Source of the DNA: Montifringilla adamsi
Taxonomy: Eukaryota > Chordata > Aves > Passeriformes > Passeridae
NCBI GenBank assembly: GCA_017590115.1
Contig: JAGGNK010012892.1
Coordinates: 3,326,351-3,390,350 of the forward strand
DNA: 64,000 bases
Direction: 5' to 3'
The notes under the pieces were generated by a model. It was not told the DNA's origin, ran no database searches, and saw only the letters and a program-made list of their open reading frames with translations. Below, piece by piece: positions 1 to 12,127 of the stretch (the first letter of the stretch is position 1; each line of letters begins with the position of its first letter). The translations under genes were made by a program, and so were the position numbers.

Positions 1-1158
1 TACTGTCTTGGGACTTAGGGCAGTAGACATACATTTTAAAGTTACATAAGATCAATTTTTTGTGCCATTAAAGTGGATTGGCTTTGTAATTAAATTTATT
101 TTCAGTTGTCTTTTTTAATTGTTTATCTAGAATGCTACTTAGCTTACATTTGCATCTGGAAGCTGAGGTATTACAGAGTATTATAATATGGTATGTGAGA
201 GCTATGTTAAAATATATTTTCTAAGAAAACTAAACACTCATAATTTATGGGTAATTACAAACAAATGTTTTATAATAAAAAGGGCTGAAGAGAAGAGGAA
301 TTCTCTGTCTCCTGAATTTTTACCTGTTGATGGAAAGAGAATTCATTAAGGTAGAAATAATATCTATAAGTAAGAAATAGATATGTCTCTATTTCTTCTG
401 AGTGTGAGCACTGAATATCATATGAACTCAGTAATATTAAAAGAACAGAAGATATGATGGCTACATTATGCATGAACCTGGTGTAGTTTGCTCCTTTAGA
501 CTTAGTCAGTTTACTTGTGCTTTTTCATTCCTCTTACTGCAGAGATCAGAGAGCAAAAGATTCCCTTGGCAGAGAAGCTAAATTGGATAATAATATATTA
601 AGGGTAATAGGAAAGTGGAAGGGAAGAGGGAGGGTTTTCACCCAGCAGCCTCCAAAGATCATTAATGGAAAGTTAACACTGCAAATGCCAGTTGGCTTTT
701 CCAATTCTATTTTTTAAGTGTGCCAATGGAGCAAACAACACATGAAAATCTCTGGGGTCAATGAATTGCTTTCCCTGCCAGGTAGGAATCATTCCCAAGA
801 AAATGTTCGCTACTATCATATTTTTGTTAGCTTAGGAAGTCCCAAGAAATATTTCACTTGAAATAGCAAAAATCATATTCGGCTCAGATGAAATGTATCT
901 TTTTAATATTTATATCTCCCCAAGTGATGATCTCCCCACATCAGGGACAGGATGGTAGGTACATAGACTGCTGCCAGCTCCTTTCCTTTCCTACTCAGGA
1001 AAGCATTCTTATTCAGAGCAGCACTTAAGTAAATGTTTAAGTGCTTTCTTGAATTTGAACCAAAATTGACACTCTCTAGGTGATATATATTTGGCTTTTT
1101 AAAACTTTATATTTCTTTCCCTGCTGTTCCTTCAGTTTGGGTTTCTTTATTTTGTTGG

Positions 1159-1206
1159 TTTTTTTTTTTTTTTTTTTTTTTTTTTGTTTTTGTTTTTTTG
1201 TTTTTC
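1159..1206. repeat. Poly-T low-complexity tract
   Basis: A run of 27 T (1159-1185) is followed by T-runs broken by single G residues to 1206. No CR1 or other retroposon body is visible next to it, so it is called a simple repeat and not a retroposon tail. A tract this long should be length-variable between individuals and error-prone in assembly. Confidence 0.9.
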
Positions 1207-2364
1207 CCATGTTGCTCATCTCTTAAGGCTTCTCTATTTTTTTTTTTAGTTATCAGCATTCTGGTGAATATGTTTCAAGAACCGAAAGAATTGTGGTCAC
1301 CACTCTCATATCCACTTAGTTAATTTAAAAAGTTCAAAGTTTAATTAGGCCACTTCTTGCTTTCAGCCAGAAGTGAAGCCAGTAAAAACATGACTTTGAA
1401 ACATCGTTTATTGATACATTTCACCCTCTAAATCCTTAGGGTTAAGTTGAGATATGGACAGCTAAAGCAAGGACAACTTTTACAAGCCTTCTCCTTGGTT
1501 ATTTAGAGTTCAGAAATTCTGACTTTTTTGCATCCAAGCAACTTTTCTAAAGTGGTTCCTTGGCAGAAGTGAGAATCTCAAAACCATCCGTCTTTCTAAA
1601 GCTGTAATTTACAAAGATACAGTATTAGATACTCAAAAGAAGGAAGTCAGTTGCACATTAAATGCTTTGGCAAACCTGTCTCAGGCATGACAATTAGCAG
1701 GCTAATGCTGCACTGTTCACTGTCAAACTGAAACCAGGCTCCACGTGTGTCTCCAGCTCCTGTGATTGCAGTGTTAGAAAGAACTGTGTAATTGCAGTGC
1801 AGATGTAGCCTCAATAACATGGATTATTCACCAGCCTCCAGCACACAGCTTCTACAACAGTATATGGAAATTGTAAAGGATTGTATATAAAGATACTAAT
1901 CACTAACAACACCTGCTGAGGTCCTATGACAAAACTCCACTTGCAACAAGGTTTTCAGAAAGGTTTCACCAATTACACACGGGCTTCTGTATGTCAGCAG
2001 CAATCCTTGCTGGGAAGAGGAGATGAGGATTCTCTGTTGACTTCCTATCTGCTGTTCCCAGAGCTGAGCAGGTTTGCAGCAACACACCCCAAAGTTTTCT
2101 ATTCAATAGAGAATCCACCTGAAATTAACACAGCACATGAAAATAACCTGAACTATCCCTTCAGAAATAATACCTTGGAAATGGGAACTGGACACTTCAA
2201 AACAAATTGATCTGCACAAATAAGTGTCTTTTTAGACAGTAATAGGGTGCCTAGACTCTCATTTCATCTGTGGAAACTCTGGGGAACAGTGAGCTCATAA
2301 ATCTGTAATACACATGCAGGCTGCATTCAAAGTTTCATCAGGAGTAAGAAAATGACAAATTGTC

Positions 2365-2380
2365 TTTTTTTTTTTTTTTT
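2365..2380. repeat. Poly-T tract (16 T)
   Basis: Sixteen consecutive T residues. The flanks show no target-site duplication or retroposon body that I can recognise. Confidence 0.85.
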
Positions 2381-3078
2381 GTTTTAAACAAAGCCAAAGC
2401 ACAAATGTGCTGTGTGCATGTCTGCATGGAGCTGGGTGGTTGGGCATCACACACCAGGTAAGAGACCAGTATAGTGGCTTCAATGTGTTTAACCAAGCTG
2501 CCCAATAAATTGCTTGTAACTGAAATAAAAGGAAGCAATATGAAGGATTTTCTGTCTAAGTAAAGATAGTGGTTCAGAGTAGGATCCACTCCTAACTCAT
2601 AAGAACCATAAGCTTTTCAGTGTTTCTGATTGGAAAATTTGTTAAAATAGTGGTACACAATTCCTAGTGACAATGACTATACAAAACAGTATAATAAATC
2701 CTCTTAGGCAAAAAAGTCAGGGTGTTCTGTTTTTGAAATACAATTTAGTCTAGTGAATAAGAGAAGTGATCTTGTGTTTCTAACAACTTGGTGGAGATAA
2801 ACTGGATTTTAACTAGAAAAGAAGTATGATGAAATTAAACCTAAACAAAGAACAAGGCCTTAACAAAACTAGCTGAAGTGTTTTTTTTTTTTTAAAGTGT
2901 TTTCACTTTTTAATTGTAAATTGAATTAAGGAGCCTATAGTTATTATATAAAGAAGATAATGACAGGAAAATATTCAGCTGGAGAAGTGCTTTAGGAGTC
3001 AGCTGGGATATATTCTTGCAGCCCAAGGAGCAGAAACATTTCCTACTAGAAAGAAGATTTCTTGCTGATACACAATTT

Positions 3079-3142
3079 ATAGAACCACAGAAAGGCCTGG
3101 GTTGGAAGGGACCTGAAATACCGGCTAGTTCCAACCCCCAAT
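3079..3142 (-). mobile_element. CR1 LINE 3'-end fragment (minus strand)
   Basis: On the plus strand the sequence reads as the reverse complement of an avian CR1 3' end: a TAGAACCACAGAA terminal motif, then GGGTTGGAAGGGACC, then a diverged spacer and CTAGTTCCAACCCCC. These are the hallmark blocks of the CR1 3' untranslated tail, whose sense strand ends in ATTCTATGATTCTATG-type repeats. Only the last ~60 bp are convincing; the sequence to the right quickly stops matching. CR1 insertions in birds are usually 5'-truncated, so a stub is expected. No reverse transcriptase sequence remains. Confidence 0.85.
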
Positions 3143-6100
3143 CATTCCCCTTCTGTGTCACTTCTCCCCCTTCCACAAAAATTGTAGGTGGCAAGTATTT
3201 TCAGCTGGCCATCAGACCTCTTCTTTCCCAGCTTCCTTACTTTCATAAGCCACAAAAGCAGGTTCTCTATTGTCTTAATTCACAAAGGTTCTAAGAAGCC
3301 AGGCCTAAAGAGAAAAGGAAGGCAGGGAGGACATCATCTTGGGCTTACCAAGCTGCAGTCTGTGCACTCATCTTTCCCTAGTTCCATGCTGCTCTCTATC
3401 TGTCAAAATTTTCTTTGTGAAGGAGATAAGAAAAACAGAAATAAATCTCTCAGAAGAGAAGCTGAGCACACTGTCTTTTGCAGGCACCAGCTTGTAAGTA
3501 TTCACACTCCAAGCCTAAATATTTGCTTCTCCATAGTGGCATCTTAGCCAGATTTACAAAGCCAGGGGAGCAGCTCCTGTTTCATTAAACACTGTGTCCT
3601 TCCCCTTCTCACAATAATCTCTCCAGACTGTATTGATTCAGACAACACAATTAGCGCTGACTCAGATTAAATATAGTCTCAAAACCCACTTTTTTTCTCA
3701 TGACAAAAAGGCAAACTGAAGACCCTTATGATTTGTACTGTAGCAACATAAAAATAGAAAAGTAAATTCTGCAAACGCTTTACAGTTTATGTGAATCAAA
3801 TATGAACCTGAAGTAAAGTCCTTTGGGGATCTGATAATGTGTACAGTAATTTCCAGAAATATAGAAATAATTGATTTATGTTGCTTCAGAGAAGGGTCCT
3901 TGGAGCAAGGATCATTTACCCTTAGGGATTCAGAACTGCTTAGTCAGACAACCCAGTGGAAGCAGAAGTCGCATTTAAACTTTGTACCCAGCAATTAAAA
4001 TGAGCTACATTTTCTTATACCTTTTGACTTGGGAATAAAAACATCCACAACAAAAACCCCAAACTCAGGAAAAAACCCCAACAAATGCAACAAAAAACAA
4101 AACTAAAAGAACCAAAAGACCACACATCCTCAAAACCCCCAGAGCTAGAAGTCTTTTTTTCTCACTTGCATGGATGGAAGCTCCCCACCTCATGGATTTA
4201 CTGACTTTAATATCTTACCACAAATTTGAAACATTTATTGAAAAATAATAGGCTTTTTTTTGAGGACTCTGTCCTGTTCCTTGTTTTTCTATTGCCATCC
4301 TGACAGGATTATCTGTGCCATTTAGCTTTGTTTTTGCTAAAATATAAAGACCTCATGAGAACAAGGCTCCCCTGGAAGCAGCAGTCACTGTCGGTTGTCG
4401 TGTTCTTGCTTGGATGATTTCTGCCACCGAGCACAAACACTGGCCAAAAACACCCTCCACAAAAAGAAACACTAGCCACAAAAATGACACCTTCTAGCAG
4501 GAATGGCATGTATTAAGCACTGCAGCCTGGCCTGCCAAGCCTCTGGTGCTGGGAGCTCAGCTAGCAGGTCTCCCTGCACTACCAGCACCGACATTTTTCC
4601 TGCCAGGATTTTACTGCTTTCCCAGCTGAAGGGTACGAATGGTTTTCTGCTTCTCCTTCTCTCCACTACAAATCAGCCTATTTTAATTTGTGCAATTCTG
4701 ATTTTTTTTTGTCAGTGGCTTGTCATCACGTTGTCTTTAGAGTACTTGAGAAGCATTAATGAAACACAAAAATACGCTGATTTGTGAAAATGATCATTTC
4801 ACTTAGAAGGAAGGGAGTACATTTATACTGGTAGTGATGCAGACAGACATCAGTCATTATCCTAGCTACCACTTCACTCCAACTGTGGTCTCCTTGCATT
4901 AAAGAAACATGGGAGATTCACCATCAGATTCATTATAACATGTCCAAAGATATATTTTCATTTCCTCTGAAGGGCCTTTCTCCATTTAACCTCTTGTCAG
5001 CCATTCAGGAAGAAGCAGTAGTGCAGCCCTTCAGAGAGTTTATAAGTTATGGCCCAGGGACATCAGTGTGATGTGTATGTCCAAAGAAATTGCTGCAGAA
5101 CATTTAAATATTGTTCTTGCTAAATTACAGCTCAATTAAAAAAAATACACAGAGAAAGGAAGGAAAAGGCTGTACCAACTACCCAGACAGGGTAGCAGAT
5201 GGGAAAGAACAGAGCCTCTACAAGGTCATACAGAACAGGTGGCTGCTTGTTTATAGACGCCTATTTTCAGGAGAATATGTTTTGCAGTGTGAATTATGAA
5301 ATATCCCCTATTTATTATAAAGGAGGACTAGAACATCTCATCTGCTTTATCATGTTTCATAGAGGAACCTGTGCTTGGTTTTTAGATAGGAAATGATTCT
5401 TTCAAGTTTTTGTATTCCTCAAGAGAATCTTGAAAGAAAGGCCTGTGACTCCCAAGCCTGCAAATCTTCCATATCTGGTACCACAACTGTGGTGTTGGCC
5501 TTCCCCATGTCTCAAACCCACACACATTCACTGCCAGAAACCAAGCTATTACAAACAAGAGGTTCATGAACCTGAAACCAAAGTCTTTTAATCAGACTTC
5601 AAAATTCATCAAGTACACAGATTAATTCCTTATTAGTGTTAAAACCAGAACATCACTAATGACTTGAACAGAACAACTTGTATTGCCACTAGTTTAAATT
5701 TTTATAATTTTGAGGCCAAAACAAACCAATATGTAGGTCTGTTTACCTCTTCCGTAACATGGCTAGCTGAAGTGCCCCCAGGAATCGCCCACCAGGGATG
5801 AAACCAGCAGAATGTATTTCAGTGCATCTTGAAAAATTGCTCATGAAATTTAAAGCATCCCGATCACAGTGATCAATTCAAATCCTGCTCAAATGCCAAC
5901 TGTTTTGACACAGACCAATCTTTTTTGTCTGAGAGCCAGCACGGAAGCTTTAAATGTTGCAGTATTTGCTGATATAAGAAGGGAATTATTGCACAAGTAA
6001 TGTCCATGATGAACAAAGGCAGAAGGTAGCTGCCACACCACTGGATTTCTCTAACACACATCGATGGAACAATCAATAGGTTATTTTGCAATTTTCCTAA

Positions 6101-7326
6101 TAAAATATTTAATACACAAGCAATATAGAAAAAATTGAAACTCAACACTAAACTGAGCTGCCAAATGGAAAGAAAAACACTGGACATGTGCTATGTGATT
6201 GTATGTGTGTTGCTGCTGCTGTTCACAGAACAGAGATCCACTACCTGAACACAGCAGTCCTTCCTTGTCCTTCAGTGACTTAGCGACAAGAGCCTGGTTC
6301 TCAAAATAGTTATTATTCAAAGGCCTCCACAGCCAAATACTGTTGAGAAGATTAAGACAGCAAGACTACAAAAACGGGATTTAATCCACTCAGGTCCAAG
6401 CTCTGTATAGGAGCAGAGAGTTCCTCATACCCACTCTCAAAGAGAGCCTCCTTCCCTTTCATCAGCCCATTTTCACTTCTCACCACCCCCAAACTGGCAT
6501 TTCCTATCCACAGGCACGGATACAGAGCCTGCTTTACCTTCTCATTCATATTGTCTTAAAGGGATGCTATTTAAGATTATCACTCATCTCTGGCTCCCTT
6601 TAAGGATAAATCCTCCCAGCTGACATAAACCCACACAACTTCACTGAAATCAGAGAGCCTTAATCAGTTTAATCAGATGAGGAACTTACACTTTCTGCCT
6701 GCTTCTTCTGCTTTGTCCAGTTAATTCATGCCTTTTAAAGGGATGGATCCACCCTGTTTTCTTTCATTCTATTTCTTAAGGAGCTTCCCAGTATTTCTTG
6801 TCGCTGCTAGTTTTTCATCTATCTCAAAATGTCTTCTCCAAAGTCTGTTCATTTAATTCAATCTTCTAATCTACCAACATTTAAAAAAATTAAAAATTCT
6901 GAATTATGCAATCAATTTATCTATTTTTAAATTTTGCTATATTAATAAATTATCATAAACACATTGTAGGAATTAGATGTATAAAATTACCTTTTAAACA
7001 AAATACGTAAATGGAATATATCCTATATTGAACGTTTCCTTTTAGAGGTATTGGAGGAAGGAGAAAGGCTGCTTCTTTCTTAATGTGGGTGGTAAAAGTG
7101 AAAGAAAATGAGAACTCCAATCTGGAAGAAAAACTTGTTTGCCATCCTGAATGAACACTCATGCTACCAGCAGTTATTTTTACCTAGCCCATCGTTTTGT
7201 AGCTGGGAGAGGCTAACAAAATCTCCTGAGAATTTGGGGTTTGGGAGACAGGGGCTCCATGCTGAAACGTTTCAATAACCTGCATCCTACACAAGGGATC
7301 ACGGAATATAAATTACACTCCCTTCT
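3143..7326. other. Non-coding AT-rich DNA, no gene recognised
   Basis: I see no coding exon or RNA gene. The open frames here lack recognisable domains. The stretch contains the A/C-rich block listed separately at 4031-4141. Near 6640-6735 there is TAAT/TCAGTTTAATCAG-like AT-rich complexity that could be conserved non-coding sequence, but nothing in the sequence alone proves it. Confidence 0.55.
4031..4141. repeat. A/C-rich low-complexity stretch
   Basis: About 110 bp made almost entirely of A and C on the plus strand, with repeated A-run plus CCC/CCCC units (for example A-run 4070-4075 followed by CCCC). It is strand-asymmetric low-complexity sequence without a fixed repeat period. The same style recurs at 39640-39703. 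Confidence 0.75.
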
Positions 7327-7515
7327 GTGCCTCTGTCGGAGGTAGAACGGCAGCCTGTCAAACCAGCACGCTGCAGAACACTTTTACAACCAGGAGCAAA
7401 TTTAGCTGCGCACGCTGGTGCACCCCGGGCAGGGAGCCAAGAGAGCGTCCCCCGCCACACGCTCGCCAGGAAGCGCGGCATTCACGTGTGGCTCAGCGCT
7501 GCATCTGGAAACACG
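7327..7515. promoter_or_regulatory. Short CpG-dense, GC-rich patch
   Basis: About fifteen CpG dinucleotides fall in just under 200 bp, including two overlapping CpGs in AAGCGCGG and a canonical E-box CACGTG at 7483-7488. The surrounding kilobases are AT-rich and CpG-poor. The patch is too short for a standard CpG island. Candidate explanations are a small unmethylated regulatory element, an unrecognised first exon of a non-coding RNA, or a young unidentified insertion. No TATA box or clear splice donor fixes a transcript direction. Confidence 0.35.
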
Positions 7516-10500
7516 CCCCAAAAACTCATGCTGGGCACCAGCTCTGAAATACTTTTAGAAGTAGTTTCTGGAAATGCTGTTCTTTCAGTAAATAGCGTGA
7601 ATTGAGTGCTGTTATTTCCTAAACCACACGAAACAGTGCCTTTTTAAGGCTTGGAACCTAAGCTGGCACAACTACTTTACACAAAGATAATATTTTTAAG
7701 GACGGGGGTTTTTTGCCTGCATTTTTCAAGGCACAGCAAATTTTTCAATATGATGAAGGGTCTCTGTATCAAGAACCACACAATCATAAAAAGTAAGACC
7801 TCTGAAAGTTATTTCAGCACACTGTGCTCTTCAGCTGATGCCAAACGTTTGCTGACTGTGGATTTAAAATTTGACCTACCAGAAAAAGCAGCAGAGGTCA
7901 AAGCTGTTATTCACAGAGCCCCAGTGACCAGTGGCTAGCACAGCAAGGCAAGTTAGGCAGGGATAAGGATAAAAAGCAGTTCTCTCTCTGTTCTCTATCT
8001 GCCTGGAGGGAACGAAAACACCTACTTTTGCAGCTCCAATGTTCAAATCCTTTTTGCTTTCATGTGGTTGCTGTGAATGTACTCTCGAGTATTAAATGAG
8101 AGGAAGGCATTACAGTTTTTAACTTTGATGCTCTATTAAGATGAATATGTACCTAATGAGCTAAGAAATTACCATTGCTGCTTTTTTTTTGTGCTGCTGT
8201 ACAAGAGTAGCTAATCAGGACAGGGGCATGCTCCTTGTGCTCCTAACCCAACAGCAATGAAAGTTAGAAGATCATATTCAAACATATGTTTAATGCAGCA
8301 ACAACAAAGGCAATAATAGCTTCTGCTATGAAAGGAGGACTAAAAGGGCATTTCTTTTTTATTTTACTTTTTAAAAATTATTATTATTTTAAGAGCTACA
8401 GTAACTATCTCTTGCAGTTCAGATATTGTTTGGCATAAAACTTGAGAGATATTATTTGTAAACCAGCTATACCAATCAAAATTGTAAACATTTAAATGTC
8501 CTAAGACAAACAGCAACAAAAATAACCATCACAACTGAAACCACTGATTATTCTGGGAGAAAAAAAAAATTAAGTTAATAGCAGCATTTGAACTCTATCG
8601 AAGCTCCTTAATGCAGTGAGTTAATCCTGTTGGAATTTGAAATATGTCCTTGTTTCTCAGGTCAGGCCCCCTAAGAAAGAAGCTGTATCTAATGACAACA
8701 TGAGAAGATAAAGCCAATTATATTCCAGCATTATTGACTATTATTTCCTACTTGTCAACTGGAGTGTGGCAAGCCTTATTCATACTGTGATATGTGATTG
8801 TGGATATGTATCTCTGTTTCCCCCTAAGGGAAATCTTGCAACAAACAGTTGACAGAGCAACAAACAATTTCCAAAGTAACAAATTAAAAATCTAATAAAT
8901 ATGATGCAAAGAAAGAATATGAAAATTTAGGCTTTTTTGTTTAGTGCCTAAAACAAAACATAAGTTCTCCTTCCTTTCAAAGATACCTTGGTGGAAAGGT
9001 ACTGCTGAAGGAATGAAGAGAGCACCACCACATCTTGCCAAGATTCATGTCCTGGAAGGTTTCAGTCCCTGTGAGTCCCACAAATGTTTCACCAGGTAAC
9101 TTTACGCAGGTGGCGAAAAGGCCTGAACTCAGTCACAGTGCTGAAGTCCTTGCACAGCTGAAAAGCAGAAGTTTGAGTAATTGCAGCTCCTTTGGCAGGC
9201 ACAATGGGCCAGGAGCTCTCTGAACCAAACCTTTATAATGGTTATAGGACATTCCTGTAAACAAACCACAGAGAAGTATGTTCCCTATTCCCTCTGCTCC
9301 TATAAGAATTTATTTCCAGTGCTTCCAAAAGGCAAGACGGTGTTTGCTTGGGAGTTTTTTTGTGTTTTAGTAAAGAAGATGTTGCTCTTCTTATGTGCCA
9401 CATTTAGCCTATGGCAGAGGTGGCATAAGAAAAAATTTCCTAAAGTCTCCTTTTAAAAAAATCATCAAAGCCCCAGAAGATCTGGTAACATTATAGAGAA
9501 AATAACAGTAAGGATGATTCATCCCTGGTTCTCTTTGATGCTGTTTTGCTTGTAGAAGATGCACTCCAACATTTTGCAAGAGTATTTTCCCTTTGATAGA
9601 AGTATTACTGCGAAATATGGTCCAGAGGATTATGTTTTTAGGTCATGCTAGGTCCCCAGTTCTTCAGTGACATTTGTGCCAGCCCTGTAATTGTAGTTTG
9701 AATTTTGGCCACCCTCAGTAATGGCTCTGGCACAGGACTACTGTACTGTAGCCACAGCACAGCCTCGTGGTGGGGTTGCCTGGAGAGAGACTTTAAAGGA
9801 CATTATTTTAACCCAGGTGCTTGGAAACAGAGCACCCTGTGCTCTCCTTCTACACAGTGAAGGAGCAAAGGAAGCTCTCCTCATTTTGGGCTCCTGAATT
9901 CCCCTCACACCAACTTCTGCCGCTACAGCAGCACTCAAAAGGAATCCCACAGGGGAATCTGAACAGAGGGAATGATTTTCTAAAGAGAAAATGTCACACA
10001 GAAGGAACAAGCGAGGAGGAAGTGTCATTTTAGGGTTGTATTTAAGCTGTGATTCCACTTTGAAGGCAAGACCTGGTAGAATCTCACTTTCCCACAAGTA
10101 ATTTGCATCCTCTGTGCACTCAGTCATATCAACTGGCTGCACAGGAAAAATTAAGCGTGAATACTACTTAATTATCATGAGATCTGTGCAGCCAGGGATC
10201 AACAATAATCCCACCTGATGCATCAAAAATGCCAATTAGGATTGAAGGGTCAGGAATGATTTTAAGGGGAATAATAATAATAATAATAATTTGAAAAGAA
10301 ACAGGTGCGTTTCAGATAATAAAAATCTTATTTTTTGTGATTAATTCACCTCTCTTCCTTTTCCCAGTTAATGGCAAAGTAGAACAGGGCTAGAAGAAAT
10401 AGAAAAAGGAAAGAGAATCCCAAGTTTGAGGTTCTTTAGGATGTACTTAGAAGCAGTAAATTTCAAGTGAAACATAGGGAATTTTCACAACAGTTTATCT

Positions 10501-11041
10501 TTTGTCTCAGCACACATTATTTTAATATAGAATTTCAGTGAGCATAAATTTAGGTTCCAGCATGCATGGCTGCTGAGGAGCATGCCACAGTCACAGCTAT
10601 AATCTGCTTCATAGAGGTATTGCTACAGGTGGCAGAGGAGAAGAGAGCAAAACTATTTTACCCCAATTTGCTGGCTTAGCATGGAGGTGGAGAATGGGAA
10701 AAGAGGCACTTTATTCAGATAATAAGAAAAATACCTGTGAAAGTCACAAGATAAGCAGAAAAGCTCTACATCAACCACTTCCAAACCCATTCTTCTGAGT
10801 TGTAGTATGCTTTATAAATCAGCTAAAGACTTATTAAAGTTGTTTAAGAATGCAAAAGAAGAAACAACAGGCTTTGAAGAATACTGAATTATTTTACATG
10901 GTCAGTGTTAGGAACTCAGGAAGGCTGGTTGGCTGCTGGGGATTTAAGAAAACCTGCTTTGTAGTAGTCAGCACAGGGAAATTCAGCAAGCACAATTTAA
11001 TAAACAAACCCAGTGGAACACGGGTGTTCTGCCACCATCCT
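7516..11041. other. Non-coding AT-rich DNA, no gene recognised
   Basis: No coding exon, RNA gene or transposon is recognised. It contains the (AAT)n microsatellite listed separately. It also has a strong stand-alone acceptor-like sequence at about 10344-10367, a pyrimidine tract CTCTTCCTTTTCCCAG followed by TTAATGG, but no convincing partner donor. The region around 8560-8780 is complex AT-rich sequence of the kind often found to be conserved non-coding DNA; conservation cannot be judged here. Confidence 0.55.
10270..10290. repeat. (AAT)7 microsatellite
   Basis: Seven perfect AAT units lie in an AT-rich context. It is a simple trinucleotide repeat with no sign that it belongs to a retroposon tail. 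A shorter AAT run occurs at 11255-11268. Confidence 0.9.
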
Positions 11042-11163
11042 GCTCCCCCACGATGAGCCAGAAGGTCGGGTTCCCTCCTGCCACTTTGTAGCGGACATGA
11101 TATCAGGAGCGCTGCCGCGGTCACCGGCGATAATGCGCGGCGATTCCGCTAAGTGCCTCGCTG
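11042..11163. promoter_or_regulatory. Very CpG-dense short patch
   Basis: About thirteen CpGs fall within ~120 bp, eleven of them within roughly 70 bp (11091-11160). They include CCGCGG, CACCGGCG and ATGCGCGGCG. This is far above the local background and above the patch at 7.4 kb. It lies between AT-rich DNA and a short AAT run. A plus-strand frame of 97 codons crosses it, but its product is not recognisable. Possible identities are an unmethylated regulatory element, a non-coding RNA promoter, or the remnant of a recent insertion. Confidence 0.35.
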
Positions 11164-12020
11164 AGAGAGGCCTTCAGGCCCCACCAGCACTCTGCTCTCC
11201 CCAGTGGCTCACTACAAACCATCTCCTGCCCCGCAGCACAGGGCTGGAAGCTAAAATAATAATAATAAAAGAATACAGCAGTAATTTCTTTCCGACAGTG
11301 ATTTGACACCCAGCTGATGGAAGGAGCTAAGCACTGTAACCTCTACACCTTGGGTTCTGCTGAAAGAGATTCTCTCAAAGCACCCACGGGGTTATGGATT
11401 CCTGTTAATAGCAGCAATAGGATGGATGATAAAATTATGGTGGTGTAGAAATGCTCTCTCAATTAATTTCCCATCATGTTAAGGCCATTATCAGTGGATG
11501 TCATCTGGTGAAATGGAAAAGAAAAACACAAACCCAGAAGCCTTCAATACCTCTGAAAGTTTCACTCACTTAGCACATGATATAATTGCAGAATAGAGCA
11601 GCCTCTTGAAATAGTTTACCTTCAAATAGAGCTGTAATGGTATTGATTTAAAACATTGGCAGGCAGAACTGCTTAAAACATAAGCATAGATGGAATTAAA
11701 AAGGAAATAAGTACACAGCCCAGAAGAAAAGCAGGCAGAGATTCATCTCTCACCCCCCTCAAAAAACCAGGCTGATTCAAGATTTCTAGATGTCAACCAG
11801 AGCCTTCTTGCACCAGTTTTCAACACAGAGCTCACAGACCATTGTTTTACAGATCTTTATATTATACCACATTGTATAATGCAGCTATTTTTCTAAAGGA
11901 GCTGTTTCTACCTACAGGTCTCCTTAGCTATTATCTACAGTTTTTCAGGGGAAAAATGAGAGTTTAGAAAGGTATAGATGGGAAGAAAGATAAGGTAACT
12001 TCTATGGAAGGGCTGTCACA

Positions 12021-12127
12021 AATTCACACACAGATAGAGGCACACACATATTCATATATATGAAGGTAGGTATGCATTAATGTGTGCACGTATATTTATA
12101 TGTATACAAATGCACAATCATATATGG
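12021..12127. repeat. Imperfect CA/TA alternating low-complexity stretch
   Basis: The stretch is rich in CACACA, ATATAT, GTGTGC and TATACA blocks without a single repeat unit, so it looks like a decayed dinucleotide microsatellite. A smaller similar stretch lies at 23127-23180. Confidence 0.6.

Larger units (their letters stand above)
1..3078. other. Non-coding AT-rich DNA, no gene recognised
   Basis: I see no exon, RNA gene or recognisable transposon here. Short frames occur on both strands but are interrupted, overlap each other and have no recognisable product. The notable content is three poly-T tracts: 1159-1206, 2365-2380 and 2881-2893. At 757-786 a pyrimidine-rich stretch ending in CAG is followed by GTAGGA, a weak splice-like juxtaposition that I do not call as a site. 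Confidence 0.6.
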
